From the NCBI GenBank assembly GCA_007570785.1, contig ML664183.1:18151368-18215367 (forward strand): DNA of 64,000 nt, given 5' to 3'. Positions 10,667 to 22,825 of the stretch are shown here, one piece after another (position 1 is the first letter of the stretch; each line of letters opens with the position of its first letter). The notes below the pieces were generated by a model. The model was not told the DNA's origin. It saw only the letters and a list, made by a program, of their open reading frames with translations, and did no database searches. This stretch comes from Antilocapra americana (Eukaryota; Chordata; Mammalia; Artiodactyla; Antilocapridae). The position numbers were made by a program, and so were the translations under genes.

Positions 10667-11342
10667 GTTAGTTCACGTGTTATCTCCTTTAAGACTTTCC
10701 CTATTCTAGCAACCAGAAGTTTCAGTCTCATCTATGCTTCCATAACACTTTCCCCCATTTCATACGACTTTTCACATTGTGTTGTACAGTGGTTACACAT
10801 ACAAATAGTTTCCAGCGTAAGTTTCTTGCCCATTCAGTTTTCATTCTAGAGCATTTCTGTGTCCTCCTGAGCACTCACCCCAGTGTATAAACCCCAAGTA
10901 GGAGACTGCTAAGCGTTTGCTGATGGCAGGTTAAATCATCTGCCCAAGATGGAATTACATTGATAATTTTCATTTAATGTGTTTTAGATTTAAGTAAGCA
11001 TCGGGGAGAATAGTCATATTTTCGTTTTTCCATCTATCTTCTGACTTTTATTGTATTTGGTCCAGTCAGTGTCACTCACAGACTTACTTTGTAATTCTGT
11101 TTCTAAACATACCATCGTTTCTGATGGGGTTACTAGCCTGTCAGGAATGTACCCATTGCCAAAGATGGAGCCATAAAAGTGTTTTCAGATTATTCCAGTC
11201 AGGTTTAGAACCAAAGACCAATCTTAATGCCAAAAATATACTCCCAAAGGCTAGCTTGTTGAGCTCCACAGGACTGGCAGCTCCACCCGCCTGTGGAAAA
11301 TAGAGACTCACCCAGAGCTAGCACTCGTGTCCAGCTTTCCTT
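10667..11342. other. No gene; unique sequence
   Basis: No recognised repeat. The minus-strand frame 11205-11519 is open only because it enters the SINE that follows. Confidence 0.55.
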
Positions 11343-11533
11343 GTGCTCACTCAATTGTGTCCCTCTCTTTGCAGCCCCGTGGACTATAGCCAGCCAGTCT
11401 CTTCTGTCCATGGAATTTCCCAGGCCAGAATACTGGAGTGGGTTGCTTCCCAACCCAGGGATTGAACCCAAGTCTCTTGGGTCTCCTACATTGGTAGGTG
11501 GATTCTTTACCACTAACACTACCTGGGAAGCCC
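11343..11533 (-). mobile_element. Bov-tA SINE
   Basis: TGCTCACTCAATTGTGTCCC at the left through ..CTACCTGGGAAGCCC at the right. About 40 bases in the central linker are missing between GTGGGTTGC and TTCCCAACCCAGGG. Confidence 0.9.
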
Positions 11534-12825
11534 AATTTTTCTTGGGATACAGTCAGAAAGATGGATTGACTTTCACCCACGTCACTTTTTTTTCAACTAA
11601 GAAAACAGGCTCTTAAATGAACAGCAGCTTTTTCTGAAACTGAAGCTCAAATGCAGTTGTGACTTTTTGGCAGAACTTTTGCTCATGGGAACAGGGAAGG
11701 ATTAGTTTTTCTAAAATAAATGGAAACAGGAAAAAAAAAGTGATAGGTATCAGTTCTTATGATGGATACAGCCCATATCTATGCATTTTGTCCTGGATAT
11801 GTGAATTTTCACTTTTCTCATTGGAATCCTTGAATCAGGTTAGTTAATTGTTTTGTAAAAAATATGATTTCAAATTTTAGAATCATATATCTTACTCAGA
11901 ATATTTCTGAGTACATCTTATGAAGAAGTTTTTTTTCTATTTTGTCTTCCTGTTAAATTAAATCATTTCTGATTTTAGTTGCTGGAGAGTCTGAAGCCCA
12001 CAAGCTGAGTGTGGGAATTGGCCAGGGCATGGCAACTGGGGACAAGAGATTATGTTCCAGGTCATTAATACCTATTTCCAGGCTTTATAATACTCTTTTG
12101 ACTGCCAGTTGTCTCAAAACGAAAGGAATTAGCCTGATTAGCTCTCAGCTGTTTCCCTCCTTCCCTGTATTAGTGTTTTGTTTCCTTTTCCCTTAGAAGG
12201 AGAATGGATGGGTGCCCAGGGCAGCTCTTATTCTCTACATCTCTTAATTATTCACCTGGGTGGATGTAGTGACAAGAAAGTATGTCCAGCTCCTTCACCA
12301 ACACCACTCTGCATTGACTCTGACTGTCCCCCAGGACGTGTCTCAGCAGACAACATTCATGGATAGTTCATTTGTGTCTGCATTTTCTTATCCTCTTGAA
12401 AGCACAGACTTGGTGTTCACAGACCCATCCCAGAAATCTTCTGGAATGCACCCGGCTCCACCAGGGCACCAGATTCTGCCCTGAAAAGCACACGACTTTG
12501 CTTCCAAAATACTCCCCACATTTCCTTCCCATGTGATGGGTCAGATATTCCTTTAGAGTTAGCTTGCAGGCAGATCTCAGGTGACTGGAGGCCAATGACA
12601 GCTTCATGACATTTTCCTCCTACTTCCTGGGATTCTTACAGAATTTCTGGGCATTGCCTAATTCTGTTACTTGCTTACTTTTAGTATACTGTCTTGTATT
12701 CCTACCTCCCCAAACTCCAGTCAGAAATAACTTCTCTCTTTTAATCACTTTACCATCCCTGTCTTGCTCAGTAGTTATAATGGAGGCATCTTATCTGTGA
12801 CCTTACCTCCCTGCCATCATAGGTA
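11534..12825. other. No gene; unique sequence
   Basis: Several overlapping frames of 60-80 codons on both strands at 12011-12800. None has a recognised domain, and their overlap on both strands argues for chance. Confidence 0.5.
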
Positions 12826-12920
12826 AGCTTTCAAAGGAGCTGTTTCTTATTCATGATGGGCTCATCAATCCAATGCCTTTCATGCAACAAGAACTCAGTG
12901 CTGGGTGAATAAACTTTCAG
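12826..12920 (+). mobile_element. L2-like 3' end fragment
   Basis: The order AAGCTTTCAAAGGAGCTGT..AACAAGAACTCAGTGCTGGGTGAATAAAC suits an old L2 3' end. Weak. Confidence 0.35.
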
Positions 12921-13098
12921 TCCCATTAGAGCAAAACTCAGTTTTCTTTATCTTTCCCACTTCCTAAAGTTTCAGTTGTATAGGTAAACATGATTTTAAA
13001 AATATATTACTATTATTTTCTCTACCAGAGAAGTATAAGATGAAACCTTTGGCATCAAGACTTTGCTAGAAGAAGAATAAGCTAACTGTAGAGCTTAT

Positions 13099-13302
13099 GG
13101 GGCTTCCCTGGTGGCTCAGATGGTAAAGAATCTGCCTGCAATGCAGGAGACCCAAGTTCAGTCCCTGGGTTGGGAAGATCCCCTGGAGAAGGAAACGGCA
13201 ACCCACTCTAGTACTCTTGCCTGGAAAATTCCATGGGCAGAGGAGCCTGGCAGTCCAAGGGGTTGCAAAAAGTCATACACAACTGAGTGACTAACACTTT
13301 GC
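13099..13302 (+). mobile_element. Bov-tA SINE
   Basis: Full-length: GGGGCTTCCCTGGTGGCTCA head, tRNA-like boxes, GGGAAGATCCCCTGGAGAAG linker, and CCATGGGCAGAGGAGCCTGG body, ending ACTGAGTGACTAACAC. Well conserved. Confidence 0.95.
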
Positions 13303-13632
13303 CTTTCAGAGTGTATGTATATGAACTTCATGAATATGTAGGTAATAAATGAATACTATGAGACATTGTTTAATTAGGACAAGACATGTGACACTAGTTA
13401 CTGGCTCCATGGTAATTCAGAAATGCTCAAATTGTTATGGGTTAGGGAATTTGAGGGAGGAACCAGGGTAATTACTACTGAAAGAAATCTAATATTATAT
13501 ATACTTACAGATTTTTTCTGAGTAAACTTGGACTAGAGGCAAGCAAACATAGACCCGCTACTAGCTGGCAGGTAGGCATATGTAATTCTTAAGATAGACA
13601 GACTCCTGTCTGCAATGTTAAGAATAAGGAAA

Positions 13633-13826
13633 AGGCTATGTGGCACTAGTGGTAAAGAAGTGCAGAAGACATAAGAGACGTGGGTTCGATCCCTGGATTG
13701 GGAAGATCCCCTGGGGAAGGGCATGGTAACTCACACCAGTATTCTTGCATAGAGAATCCTGTGGACAGAGGAGCTCGGCAGGCTACAGTCCATGGGGTTG
13801 CAAAGAGTCTGACATGACTGAGGGCT
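13633..13826 (+). mobile_element. Bov-tA SINE
   Basis: Head degenerate (GGCTATGTGGCACTAGTGGT), then an intact GTGGGTTCGATCCCTGG B-box region and the Bov-A body to TCTGACATGACTGAGG. Same orientation as the copy 330 bp upstream. Confidence 0.92.
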
Positions 13827-16800
13827 TCAGAAATCTGAGAGCTTAGTGGGGTTTGGGTTTGGGAAGGCACAGGAAGGGGATTGAACAGATGCAGGGGAGG
13901 GCAGAGAAGAAAGTCAGGGCAGAGCTTCCGTCTGGGACAGTGGGATTTTTGCTACCACAACTTGGACATGCTCTACCAGTGGTGTCTTTGACATGTGTTG
14001 GTATTTTGATGTTCTGGAACATACTCGTAGGATTTCATATTCTTCTCTCTGCCTGCCTCAAAGGGAATAGGACTGTCATGTTGAAGATCAGGAAGGGCTT
14101 GTGTGTTAATGTTTGACATTAAAACACATAATTTCCCCTTCACGGCCTCGTCCATTCATTTTCCTCTTAAAAGCATTGAGTGACTTGTGATCACCACAGA
14201 ATTCACCTCGTACAGGTGCACTGAAGCAGGCAGATTGAGAAAATGGGTCTGGGAAATCGACAGACACCCCTCCAGAAATGGAAATTTTTTTTTTTTAAGA
14301 TGTCTATGATATATTCCCTTTCAGGTTTCTGTGTTTCTGTGGAAGAGAGAAACAGAGATTGTTTGGACTAGTGTTGGCAAACTGACCAAAGCTATTTTCT
14401 ATCTGAAATGTTTTTCTCTTCTCCTGCAACGGGTGCAGAAACGTATGCTTTTACTGGTTTGAAAGTGTGCAGATATACACTGACCTCACCCTTGTATTCA
14501 ATTGCCAGCCTCATCTAGCTGACATTATAATCTGTGTCCCCAGGCTTTCCTGCAACTGCCAGGCTTGAATCCAGTGAGCAGATAAGTATTTGGGATAAAA
14601 CATCAAAACTTCAGTTGAAGCCTTATAGTTTCCACCTGGTAAAAGCAAAGGATTCTGAGAGTCAATGAACTGTTTGCCTATGAAAGGAGCTTCTCATTGC
14701 AGCCAGGAAGACAGTGTTTATTGCCCAATGTATGGTCTTATTCGTAATAGTTATTAATGCAACTGGTTGGTGATTAAAACTATGCCTAGTATTTGAAAAA
14801 GTAGCATGGGTAAAATCCTATGTATGCCTTCTTTTCTTGGAATATTACTCTTGCTGAATTTTGCCTATGTCTCAGGGCTGGTTAATTATCTCAAAGCACA
14901 CATCAACATTAATGAGGCATAGAATCAAAAAGATGTAGCGTTCAAAATTTTGGATGGGTGCTATTTCATTCTTACTCTGTGTTTTCAAAAGAGGCTGAAG
15001 TGTTCTCCAGGAACAATCCCCACTTTCTTCGGGTTCTCTCTGGACGTATTCAGGTGCAATTTTCATTGAACTCAAAGGTAGTTGAAGTGATTAGTCATAT
15101 CTATTACTTTTCATGAACTTAATTGCTTGAGAACAGCAGAAGTGGGTCCTGACTTTTTACAATCCCATTATCTTTGTAGTGAAGTATTTGAAAACTTCTT
15201 TCCTAACCCTTTTAAATACATCATGCACAATTTTCTTTCAATGATGAATTAATAGTTATATACCATTTTTATAGTAGTGGGGCTTTGCAAAAGAGGACTG
15301 AAGTATCTCATATGGTATAACCACTCATTTGGAATTGCTCACTGTCTGAGCAGATGTTAGAATAATTTGCAGCATATTCAACAGCCATGCCTGGTTAAGT
15401 CATTGTTGCAATTAGGTTGAAACTAATGCAGAATTCTTTAAAAATATTATTTCTATGAAGATAACTTGTTTTTTTTAAAGGTGTAAACTGAACCTACTAG
15501 TTTTGATGATTGCATTTCGTGAAGTGCGTGTGTGTGTGTGTGTTTGAGAAGGAGAGAGAAAAAGGAAGAAGAACATGGGGAGAAATGTGAAGAGGAAGAG
15601 AACATTTGAAGAAACTAAAGAATAAGTCACAGGATAAGAAGTTGTTCTGTTCATCTATTTTTGAAGGGATGTTTTTATTAATAGTATTCTGAAGATAATA
15701 ACCCTAATATGTAGAGACAGAAAAGTGGTTGGAAGGGTCTAGGACTCATTCAGTATGAGATATCCTTATCATTGTACCAACAAAAAAGAATGAAACATAG
15801 TATTTATTCCTTTTCCTGTGATGATATTGTAGTTAAAATTTTTACAGCTACGTTCAAATACTTTTTTACAGGAACTAAAACACCTAGAATTATTTCTGAT
15901 GTTTAAAGAATGCGATGTTGTTCTTATCACCTCTAAAAGCTTTTTTAAAGATACAAAATATGTGACAGGAATTCCTTAGTAGTCTCATAAAAAAGCCTCA
16001 AGATATACAAAGGAGCCTAGGGAAAAATGTTCTACCATGATTTCATAATAGGTACAAATTTCTTCCTTCCGTGATACTTGTTCCATGACATTGCGGTATC
16101 ATGACTGAAATACCTAGTCTATGGTACCAGTGGCGTGAAGTCAGCAGTATGAGTTAGCTTCCACTCTGCATGGACCCTGGTTCTTTTTCTCCTACTGTTT
16201 CAGTCAGAATGAACCTGGCATAGTTGCAGGGGAAAAAACAATACTAACTGTCAAACGCCAGTGAATTAATTGAGCCAAGGTTTAGTTTTCAGTTATTTTG
16301 CTTGTCTACTTGCCCACTTTTCCCAATGTCATCACATGGAAATCCATGTGATGGGGACTCCATCTTGGCACATAGCTCCAAATCACTACTGGGCAGTGAA
16401 AGGTCACCACTTGCTCTTTGAAATCTTCTGCCTGTAAGTGATAAATGTCACTTCTGCAACTCATAGAAGAAAACCAAAATAATTGTGAATAGTCTGTTGC
16501 CAATCTAAACTCCTGTAAGTGATCAGAATGGTACCAGGAGGGAAAATGTTAGTGTAAATTCATTACTCTTATTAGAAAAGAAGTTCATAACACATTTCCT
16601 GCTAATTAATGATGTCATGCTTGAAGAAAGAATCCACAAATGCATATTTTTGATAATTGAAAAGTAAGAGTTTTTTCTTTAATCGTGAATCAGTCTGTGG
16701 TAGTTGGATGATAAATTACAAATTACAGCTACCGTTTATGATACTGTGAAATTATAACTCTTCAGGATTGTTGAAAATGAAAAGGAAAGCTGGTGTTCTT

Positions 16801-17137
16801 GGAGGTAATATACAAGAAAGCTGGTGTTTCTTAGGAGGAGCAAGAGCAGGTGTCAGAATTTAAATGGTGTGGGATATAGGTGTATAGGGAGGACATGAAG
16901 CTGAGGAAGGCCATTTTAAGGAGCTCTCAGGAATTTCTGTAGGAGAGATGAGAGAGTGAGGGAGAGGCTGAATATCAGTGTTCTTTTATTCATAGTAAGA
17001 GGTATGGACCACAGGGATGGATATTCTTCTTTATAAAGCTTTCATTGGTTAAAATTCTCCTGGCCCTTTTCTTTTTGTTCCACCTGCCTCCCTCTCTCCT
17101 TTTCCTTCCCTTTTCTTCTTCCTTCTTTCACCAGTAT
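13827..17137. other. Repeat-poor stretch, no gene
   Basis: About 3.3 kb in which I recognise no transposon, which is unusual in this window. It contains a short GT run at 15527-15543 and a 24-bp perfect palindrome at 16330-16353. Frames are short (up to 87 codons) and overlap on both strands. Conserved noncoding DNA is possible but cannot be shown here. Confidence 0.5.
15527..15543 (+). repeat. (GT)8 microsatellite
   Basis: CGTGTGTGTGTGTGTGTTT, followed by a purine-rich GAGAAGGAGAGAG stretch to about 15600. Confidence 0.9.
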
Positions 17138-17440
17138 AACAAATACTTACTGACCTCTATTCCAGATTCTGGATATAGAATTGGGAATTGGTGGTCCCTG
17201 TCTATTACAGAACTTGTGATCTGTGATATGTGTATGTAGAAAATGCAAAGCAGAATAAGAATATACAGAGTCCTTAGAGAGCCTTGCTTTATTTAGGGTA
17301 TTTAGGCAAATTGTCACTAAAGGCATAACGGTTGAGAAAATAGTAAGGAAGTAAGCCTTGAAATTATATGAAGGAGAGTTTTCTAGACAGAGAGAACCAC
17401 CAAATGCACAAGCCCCGAGGAAGAACTGTGTTAGTCTCCT
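17138..17440 (+). mobile_element. L2 LINE fragment
   Basis: Recognisable old L2 layout: TATTCCAGATTCTGGATATAG..GGTGGTCCCTGTC..CTAGACAGAGAGAACC..CAAATGCACAAGCCCCGAGG. A tetranucleotide GAAT run at 17525-17554 lies just downstream. Confidence 0.6.
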
Positions 17441-17524
17441 ATCCAGTACTGGATCTTGCAAGATGAGTGCTTACTGGTCTTGGCTTAGGACCTTGCTCAC
17501 AGTACTTGTGCAAGGAGTATTTGT

Positions 17525-17554
17525 CGAATGAATGAATGAACAAATGAATGAATG
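17525..17554 (+). repeat. (GAAT)n short tandem repeat
   Basis: GAATGAATGAATGAACAAAT followed by GAATGAATG. Imperfect, about seven units; similar tracts often arise at L2 3' ends. Confidence 0.85.
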
Positions 17555-17742
17555 CAGACCTCATCCTCAAGTGTTGCCCAATGTAATACCAGATAGAGGC
17601 TTAGCTAAAAATAACTGTACTTGGTAACAATAACAGTATTCAGTACTGGACAGAGTACTGGGGAATGATCTGACTTAATTTAGCCAATAATATGAACACA
17701 TACAACTGTTGCTATTTTATAAACAGAAAAATCAAGAGAGAT

Positions 17743-17965
17743 ATCATGGTCTAATGATTAAGTATTTGGACTCTGAGGCCAGGCTGCCTGGATTTGAGTA
17801 ATAGCTCTTCTACTTGCCAGCTCTGTGACTACGCAAGTTGATTAACTTCTCTCTGCTCAGGTTTCCTCTAAAAATAAGATAGATATAATCCTTTCAGGAG
17901 TTGAGTCTGAGGATTACACGAATTAACATGTCAAGTGCTTAGAGTGTCTGGCATTGTACAGTGTA
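17743..17965 (+). mobile_element. MIR SINE, nearly complete
   Basis: One of the clearest MIRs here: TCATGGTCTAATGATTAAGT, GACTCTGAGGCCAGGCTGCC, CTTGCCAGCTCTGTGACTAC, TTAACTTCTCTCTGCTCAG, then the AGGATTACACGAATTAAC and GTGCTTAGAGTGTCTGGCA tail. Confidence 0.9.
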
Positions 17966-18024
17966 GTCTCATGATGCATTGTTGTGGTCATCATCATTTT
18001 CAAAACTCTGAAGGGACTAACTGG

Positions 18025-18085
18025 TTGAAAATGTCATGGAAGGCTTCATGGATAAAGTGTATGAGCTGAGGCTTGAATGGAAAAG
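18025..18085 (+). mobile_element. L2 LINE fragment
   Basis: GGAAGGCTTCATGGATAAAG followed by GAGCTGAGGCTTGAATGG is the familiar L2 word order. Confidence 0.55.
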
Positions 18086-18183
18086 TACAAATTCCTAAAG
18101 GGTAAAGAAAAAAATTATGTGTGTGTAGTGTATTTCAGCACTATTTTTCAGGAAGTTTTGAAAAAACATGTATTTGGTAGTAA

Positions 18184-18391
18184 GGGCTTCCCTGGTGGCT
18201 CAGACAGTAAAGAATCTGCCAGCAATGTGAAAGACCCAGGTTCAATCCCTGGGATGGGAAGATCTCCTGGAGAAGGAAATGGCTATCCATTCCAGTATTC
18301 TTGAGTGGAGAATTCCATGGATAGAGGAGCCTGGCCAGTTTTTGTCCAAGGGGTCAAAAAGAGCTGGACATGACTGAGCAACTAACACATT
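18184..18391 (+). mobile_element. Bov-tA SINE
   Basis: GGGCTTCCCTGGTGGCTCAG head, GGTTCAATCCCTGGG B-box region, and body to ACATGACTGAGCAACTAACA. Full length. Another Bov-A fragment lies 36 bp downstream in opposite orientation. Confidence 0.95.
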
Positions 18392-18426
18392 TATATTTGG
18401 TAGTAAAATGCCTTTTTGCTGGAAAT

Positions 18427-18598
18427 CAGATTGTGTCCTACGCTATAGACCATAGTCTGCCACACTCCTCTGTCCATGGGATTCTCCAAGCAAGAACCCT
18501 GGAGTAGGTTGCCATGCCCTCCTCCAGGGGATTTTCCTGACCCAGGGATCGAACCCGTGTCCTTATGTCTCTTGCATTGTCAGGTGAGTTGTTTACTG
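18427..18598 (-). mobile_element. Bov-tA/Bov-A SINE, partial
   Basis: Minus-strand body from TCAGATTGTGTCC through CTCCTCTGTCCATGGGATTC and GACCCAGGGATCGAACCCG to GTTTACTGG. The tRNA-like head terminus is missing. Forms an inverted pair with the SINE at 18184-18391. Confidence 0.88.
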
Positions 18599-20689
18599 GT
18601 TATTGCAGTGTAAAATTCCTCATGTTCCCCCAAATAATTTGAGGCTCACAACTTGTAGGTATGAGAAGTAAATTGTTATTTTCTATCTTATAAGACAAAA
18701 AAATAAATACAAACCACTTAACTTTTTTTCATTGAACATAAAATAAATGATGTCCTGTAGAGATAGGCAAATTGACTAAGTAGTGGTGATAGTTGAATTT
18801 TAATATTCACTGAGGATATGATTATATTTCATGTGATTGTGTAGGATTGTATGTGAGTTATGTGTACAACTGTGTTAGTTCTCTACTACATAATCTGTTA
18901 CTGAATCACAGTTGTGATGCTTTCTTTTGTAAGCAGAAAATAATTTTACATGAAAATATTCTCTGCATTTATAAAAAAGAAAAGAATGACACAATTTTTT
19001 ACACATATGAAAATATACATATCTTTACATCATCTTAATCATTTTTTCTCTTTGGTGAGACTTGAACTAGGTTAAGCTCATTACCTAATGAAGCTGAGGC
19101 TTACTTTCCAGGTTGATTCCTTAGGCTTGCTTTGTTTTGTTGGAATAACCAGTAGGTTCATGAGTTCTGCTGAAAGTTTAATCCAGTAATAGAAATTAAA
19201 AATACATGATGATAGCAGAAAGGTCAAGTCTGATGTGGTAACCAGGTGAATATTTATCTGCATACTCACCAAGTACCTATAAAATAAAATTGTACACTGA
19301 TTCATGTAAAGTTTTGTGTAAAAAATGTGTGAGAAAAAAGCAAAATCTATCACCTTTTCCTTTTAAATAATAAATATGCAAGTGGATGATTAAAAATGGG
19401 AGAGCTGGGGGTGACTGCAAAAGAACTTAATGAGGAGTATTGGAATTTTTATGTACTAGAATTCAGTATCTATTTTGAGAATGTAACACATTGTTCCTAT
19501 TTATATTTACATAAATAAAATTTCTATAGCTACAAACAGTCTTTTTATGACTTAGGAATAATTTCCTGTGCTATAAATTGGTACTTCTGTTTCTGGCCTT
19601 AGCTCTGGGCTCATACAGATGGCCATTATAAACATGATTTATTATTTATATAAATTGCATCTTTCTTCACCCCTCCTGAACATTGCTTAGCAGTGCTTTG
19701 ATATCAGACCTGATTAAGAATGGCAAAAATATAGCAAAAAAAGGAGAATGAAATTAATTCTTTTACCGTTTGGATTTCTTTTTGTAAAGCAATTCCTTAG
19801 GTTTGCTTGGAGTTTCTCTACAACGATGATAAATCCCTCATTTCTTTTAGAACCCTCCTTTCTCTAAATCTCAGGTCTTTAAAATCCCGTAATTCACGAT
19901 GGTTTCAGCAGTTGTACTTTTCAAGGACCATTTTAAGAATGGCAATAATTCTTGTTTATCTAGTTTGTATTATAAATGAACTAGGATACTGATTTATATT
20001 GTTAACTGTGTGAATTTAGGAAGGCATACATTTTCTAGCCAGATTAATACAGTATCTGCTATATCCATTATGGGCTGACTTTGAATGTCACAGGGGAGGC
20101 CTTGAGTAGTAAGATGGCTTATATTTGAATATGACATCGTTTTGTAAGCAGCAAACTGCTTTAAGGCACAGATCCTTGTTTTGGTGAAGTTGAAGTCCCT
20201 AAGGAACGTGTGGCTCCTTCATTCTCACCATCTGTGGTTCTTACAATGTCCTCAGCTATGATGAGATCACAGTTGGGCAAGATGGAATTTCCTTGTTTAA
20301 ATTTTCTCATCGGTTTTTCCCACACAGAGTTGCTAATGACCAGCATACTATAAACTGTATTTTCGTTGTAGTTCATTTGCATGTTTTCCCAAATACATGG
20401 CAGGCACATAAAAGATCAGTTATGGATGATTTTAAGTGCACATTAAACATAAACCAAGTATGATATTGTAATTTAATTGCATGAAGTAATGGTTTAGTTT
20501 TGTGTGTGTGTGTACAGTAAGAATTATAAATACATATGATAAATATATTATTTCTAACAGTATTTGGGGACTCAGATCTATTTAATGAAAATGTTACCAC
20601 AATTCCTGGCACTTAATACATGTTTAGGGAATATGGGAGGAGGAAGGAAGGGAGGGAGGAAGAAAGAAAAGTAGCATCGGGGGTCAGCA
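18599..20689. other. No gene; AT-rich unique sequence
   Basis: About 2.1 kb without a clear repeat. It holds a short GT run at 20502-20513 and a GGAGGAAGGAAGGGAGGGAG purine tract at 20637-20665. Frames reach 90 codons on the minus strand (19081-19353), low complexity and unremarkable. Confidence 0.5.
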
Positions 20690-20800
20690 GCTGTGGCTTT
20701 ACTGCTCTGTAGCTGCTTCACTGTGGGCAGCTCTAAAGTCTGATTTTCCTCGTCTGTAAAATGAAATTGTGTTAATTAAATGAGATAAACCCATCAACAC
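20690..20800 (+). mobile_element. MIR SINE fragment
   Basis: The core CTGATTTTCCTCGTCTGTAA AATG, then AATTAAATGAGATAAAC, follows the MIR order. 5' part diverged. Confidence 0.6.
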
Positions 20801-21207
20801 AGTAGCAATGTATATCAATAAGTTTAAATGTTTTTTCAAATTATTTTTAATGAATGCAAAATTGTGATTAAATGAATAGTATGGTGAGCTGAGGATTTTG
20901 TCTATGATATAGATTGCTCATTTATAAAGAACTAGAAATAAATACACTTTGGTACTATATATGTACATTGAACATAAAGTATTTTTTCTTCGAATTTAAA
21001 AGCACATGCAAGTTGTTCAGTGTGTGTTTATGCTGCTTGGCACTGGCTTAAATACTGTGGTTTCATAGTTACAGTCTTCTAGAATGACAAACAAGCAAGT
21101 GGATGGTGTACTACAGCGTGATGAATGTTCTGATTGAGGCACACCATGGGATGCTGTAGAAGTAGAGAATGGGCTCCATGCAAACAAGGAGAGAGAGAGA
21201 CTAGAGG
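20801..21207. other. No gene; AT-rich unique sequence
   Basis: Nothing recognised up to the target duplication of the LTR at 21214. Confidence 0.5.
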
Positions 21208-21213
21208 AGGAAT

Positions 21214-22275
21214 TGTCCGGGTCCAGCCTCGGTGGGTCCGGGAGTCTTGAGGGATGAGTGGCATCCGCGGAAGAACTGAGCTGAGTCGATGTGTGGTGAT
21301 GGAGCAGTCTCTCTCGTTTATTGTTGGTTTACAGTTTTATAGCCAAAAGACATCCCCATTACATCATTACATCACCTATCATTCTATACAATTTTTTGTT
21401 TTCTACCTTCCATAGCAACCTTATCATTGAGCTTATTCCCCAATCTATCGTGAAACATTCCCTTTGCAGAAGTCAGATTTCTATGTAATTAGATTTAACA
21501 ATAGTATGTTTACCATTTGAATGTCTTCAGCATACTTTATTCAATCATGATAAGTACCTCAACCTAAGTAGAAAGGTTACATTTCTCTTATCAGGTGCAA
21601 CTATGTAGGAGCTAAAGGGAAGGGCTTAAGCTTGAAACTGTTTTATTCTAGTAACAAAGAGACAGTTTAGAAAGAGGAAAGAGGACTAAGAGACAGTCTA
21701 GCAGCACTGCTTCAGCAATATAACCCTATTAACCTTATAACTACTATAATGAATTCCTATGTCTACATTATCCTAAAGCAATCAATATCTCCAACTATGC
21801 TGGCCACAGTTATGAGCATTCCTAAATCCCATTCCAGCCTGGTTTCTTCAAGGAAGGGAGCCTCCTCCGTGGAGTGGTCAGGGGAGTGGGAGGTGGAAAG
21901 GTGACCCAGGTAGGAGCCTTTCTGGTGGTGGCCTTGCCATGACCCCCAGAGAGCTCTTGGTAAACTCCCCAGTAAGGAGTAGTAATCCATTTAAATGTCC
22001 CTTTCATTCCTCCATAGCCCCTGGGGAAGGCAATCCACCTTCCCAGATCCTCTGGTCGATAAGGTCTGGGGGGATTATCTCAGGATGAATTCTTTCCAAC
22101 TGGGACTGACCTACTGAGATGAGCTAATGTTGCGAGCATGGACAGAACTCCCAAGAAAAATACCAGGGGGTGCCTAGCCCAGGATGCCCCGATAAAGAAA
22201 GTCAGCTTTGCAATTTCTTTCTTAGTCTTGTGACCTTGTCATCCGAGCAAGGGGGCATCCTGACGGCTCCCGGCA
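21214..22275 (-). mobile_element. Solo LTR, class II ERV, 1,062 bp, minus strand
   Basis: Bounded by TG (TGTCCGGGTCC) and CA (GGCTCCCGGCA), which form imperfect terminal inverted repeats, and flanked by a perfect six-base duplication AGGAAT (21208-21213 and 22276-22281). Read on the minus strand it has TATAAA (21341-21336) and, 13 bases on, AATAAA (21322-21317), leaving a long U3 of about 0.93 kb and a short R-U5 of about 0.1 kb. A long U3 with a poly(A) signal close after the TATA box resembles the layout of mammary-tumour-virus-like betaretroviral LTRs (inference). Overlapping minus-strand frames of 75 and 61 codons lie in U3 (21763-22007). No second LTR or retroviral interior is present. 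Confidence 0.85.
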
Positions 22276-22419
22276 AGGAATGAATGCATGGACACCCAGA
22301 GTTTTCTGTATATGATGAAATTTTTTGTTGGAAATTTGAAATGGGTACAATTTCTAGAATCACCCTCAAGATTTCGTGCCTGACTTAATCAAATAATTTC
22401 TTAAGAGCAGAATTTTCAC

Positions 22420-22825
22420 CAGCTCCTGGCAGAAGAGAAGGACAGAGAGAATTGAAACACAAAAAGGATTCAATGTGTTGTTGACTGGAAGATGGAAGGG
22501 ACAACTCAAAAGGGAGTGTGAAAACCTAAAGAGCTGAGTGAGACCTTTGGCTGAAACAGAGACATCAGTCCAATTAAAAAAATTAAAGGAGCTGAGTTCT
22601 GCCCGCAGTCTGTGTGAGCTTGGGAACAGACTGTTCATCAGAGGTTCCCCAGGCAAGACTGAAGCTTGGCCACCACCTTGATTTTGGTCTTGTCGGAGAA
22701 CTTAGCCAAATCCACACAGAATTTCTGACCTGCAGAAGCTGTGAGATAATAAATGGGTGTGGTTTTAAGCCATGAATCCTGTATGGATTTGTTATAGGAT
22801 TTGTTAGCATTAGCAAGCTAATAGA
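22420..22825 (+). mobile_element. MLT1-type MaLR LTR
   Basis: Starts near ACCAGCTCCTGGCAGAAGAG and ends with the diagnostic TGACCTGCAGAAGCTGTGAG, ATAATAAATGGGTGTGG, TTTTAAGCCATGAATCC and AGCAAGCTAATAGAAT. Ancient and diverged. Confidence 0.82.

Noticed and set aside
13099..13200. tRNA-like sequences at SINE heads, here and at other Bov-tA copies
   Set aside because: They have tRNA-Glu-derived A and B boxes but lack a full cloverleaf and continue into the SINE body, so they are not tRNA genes.
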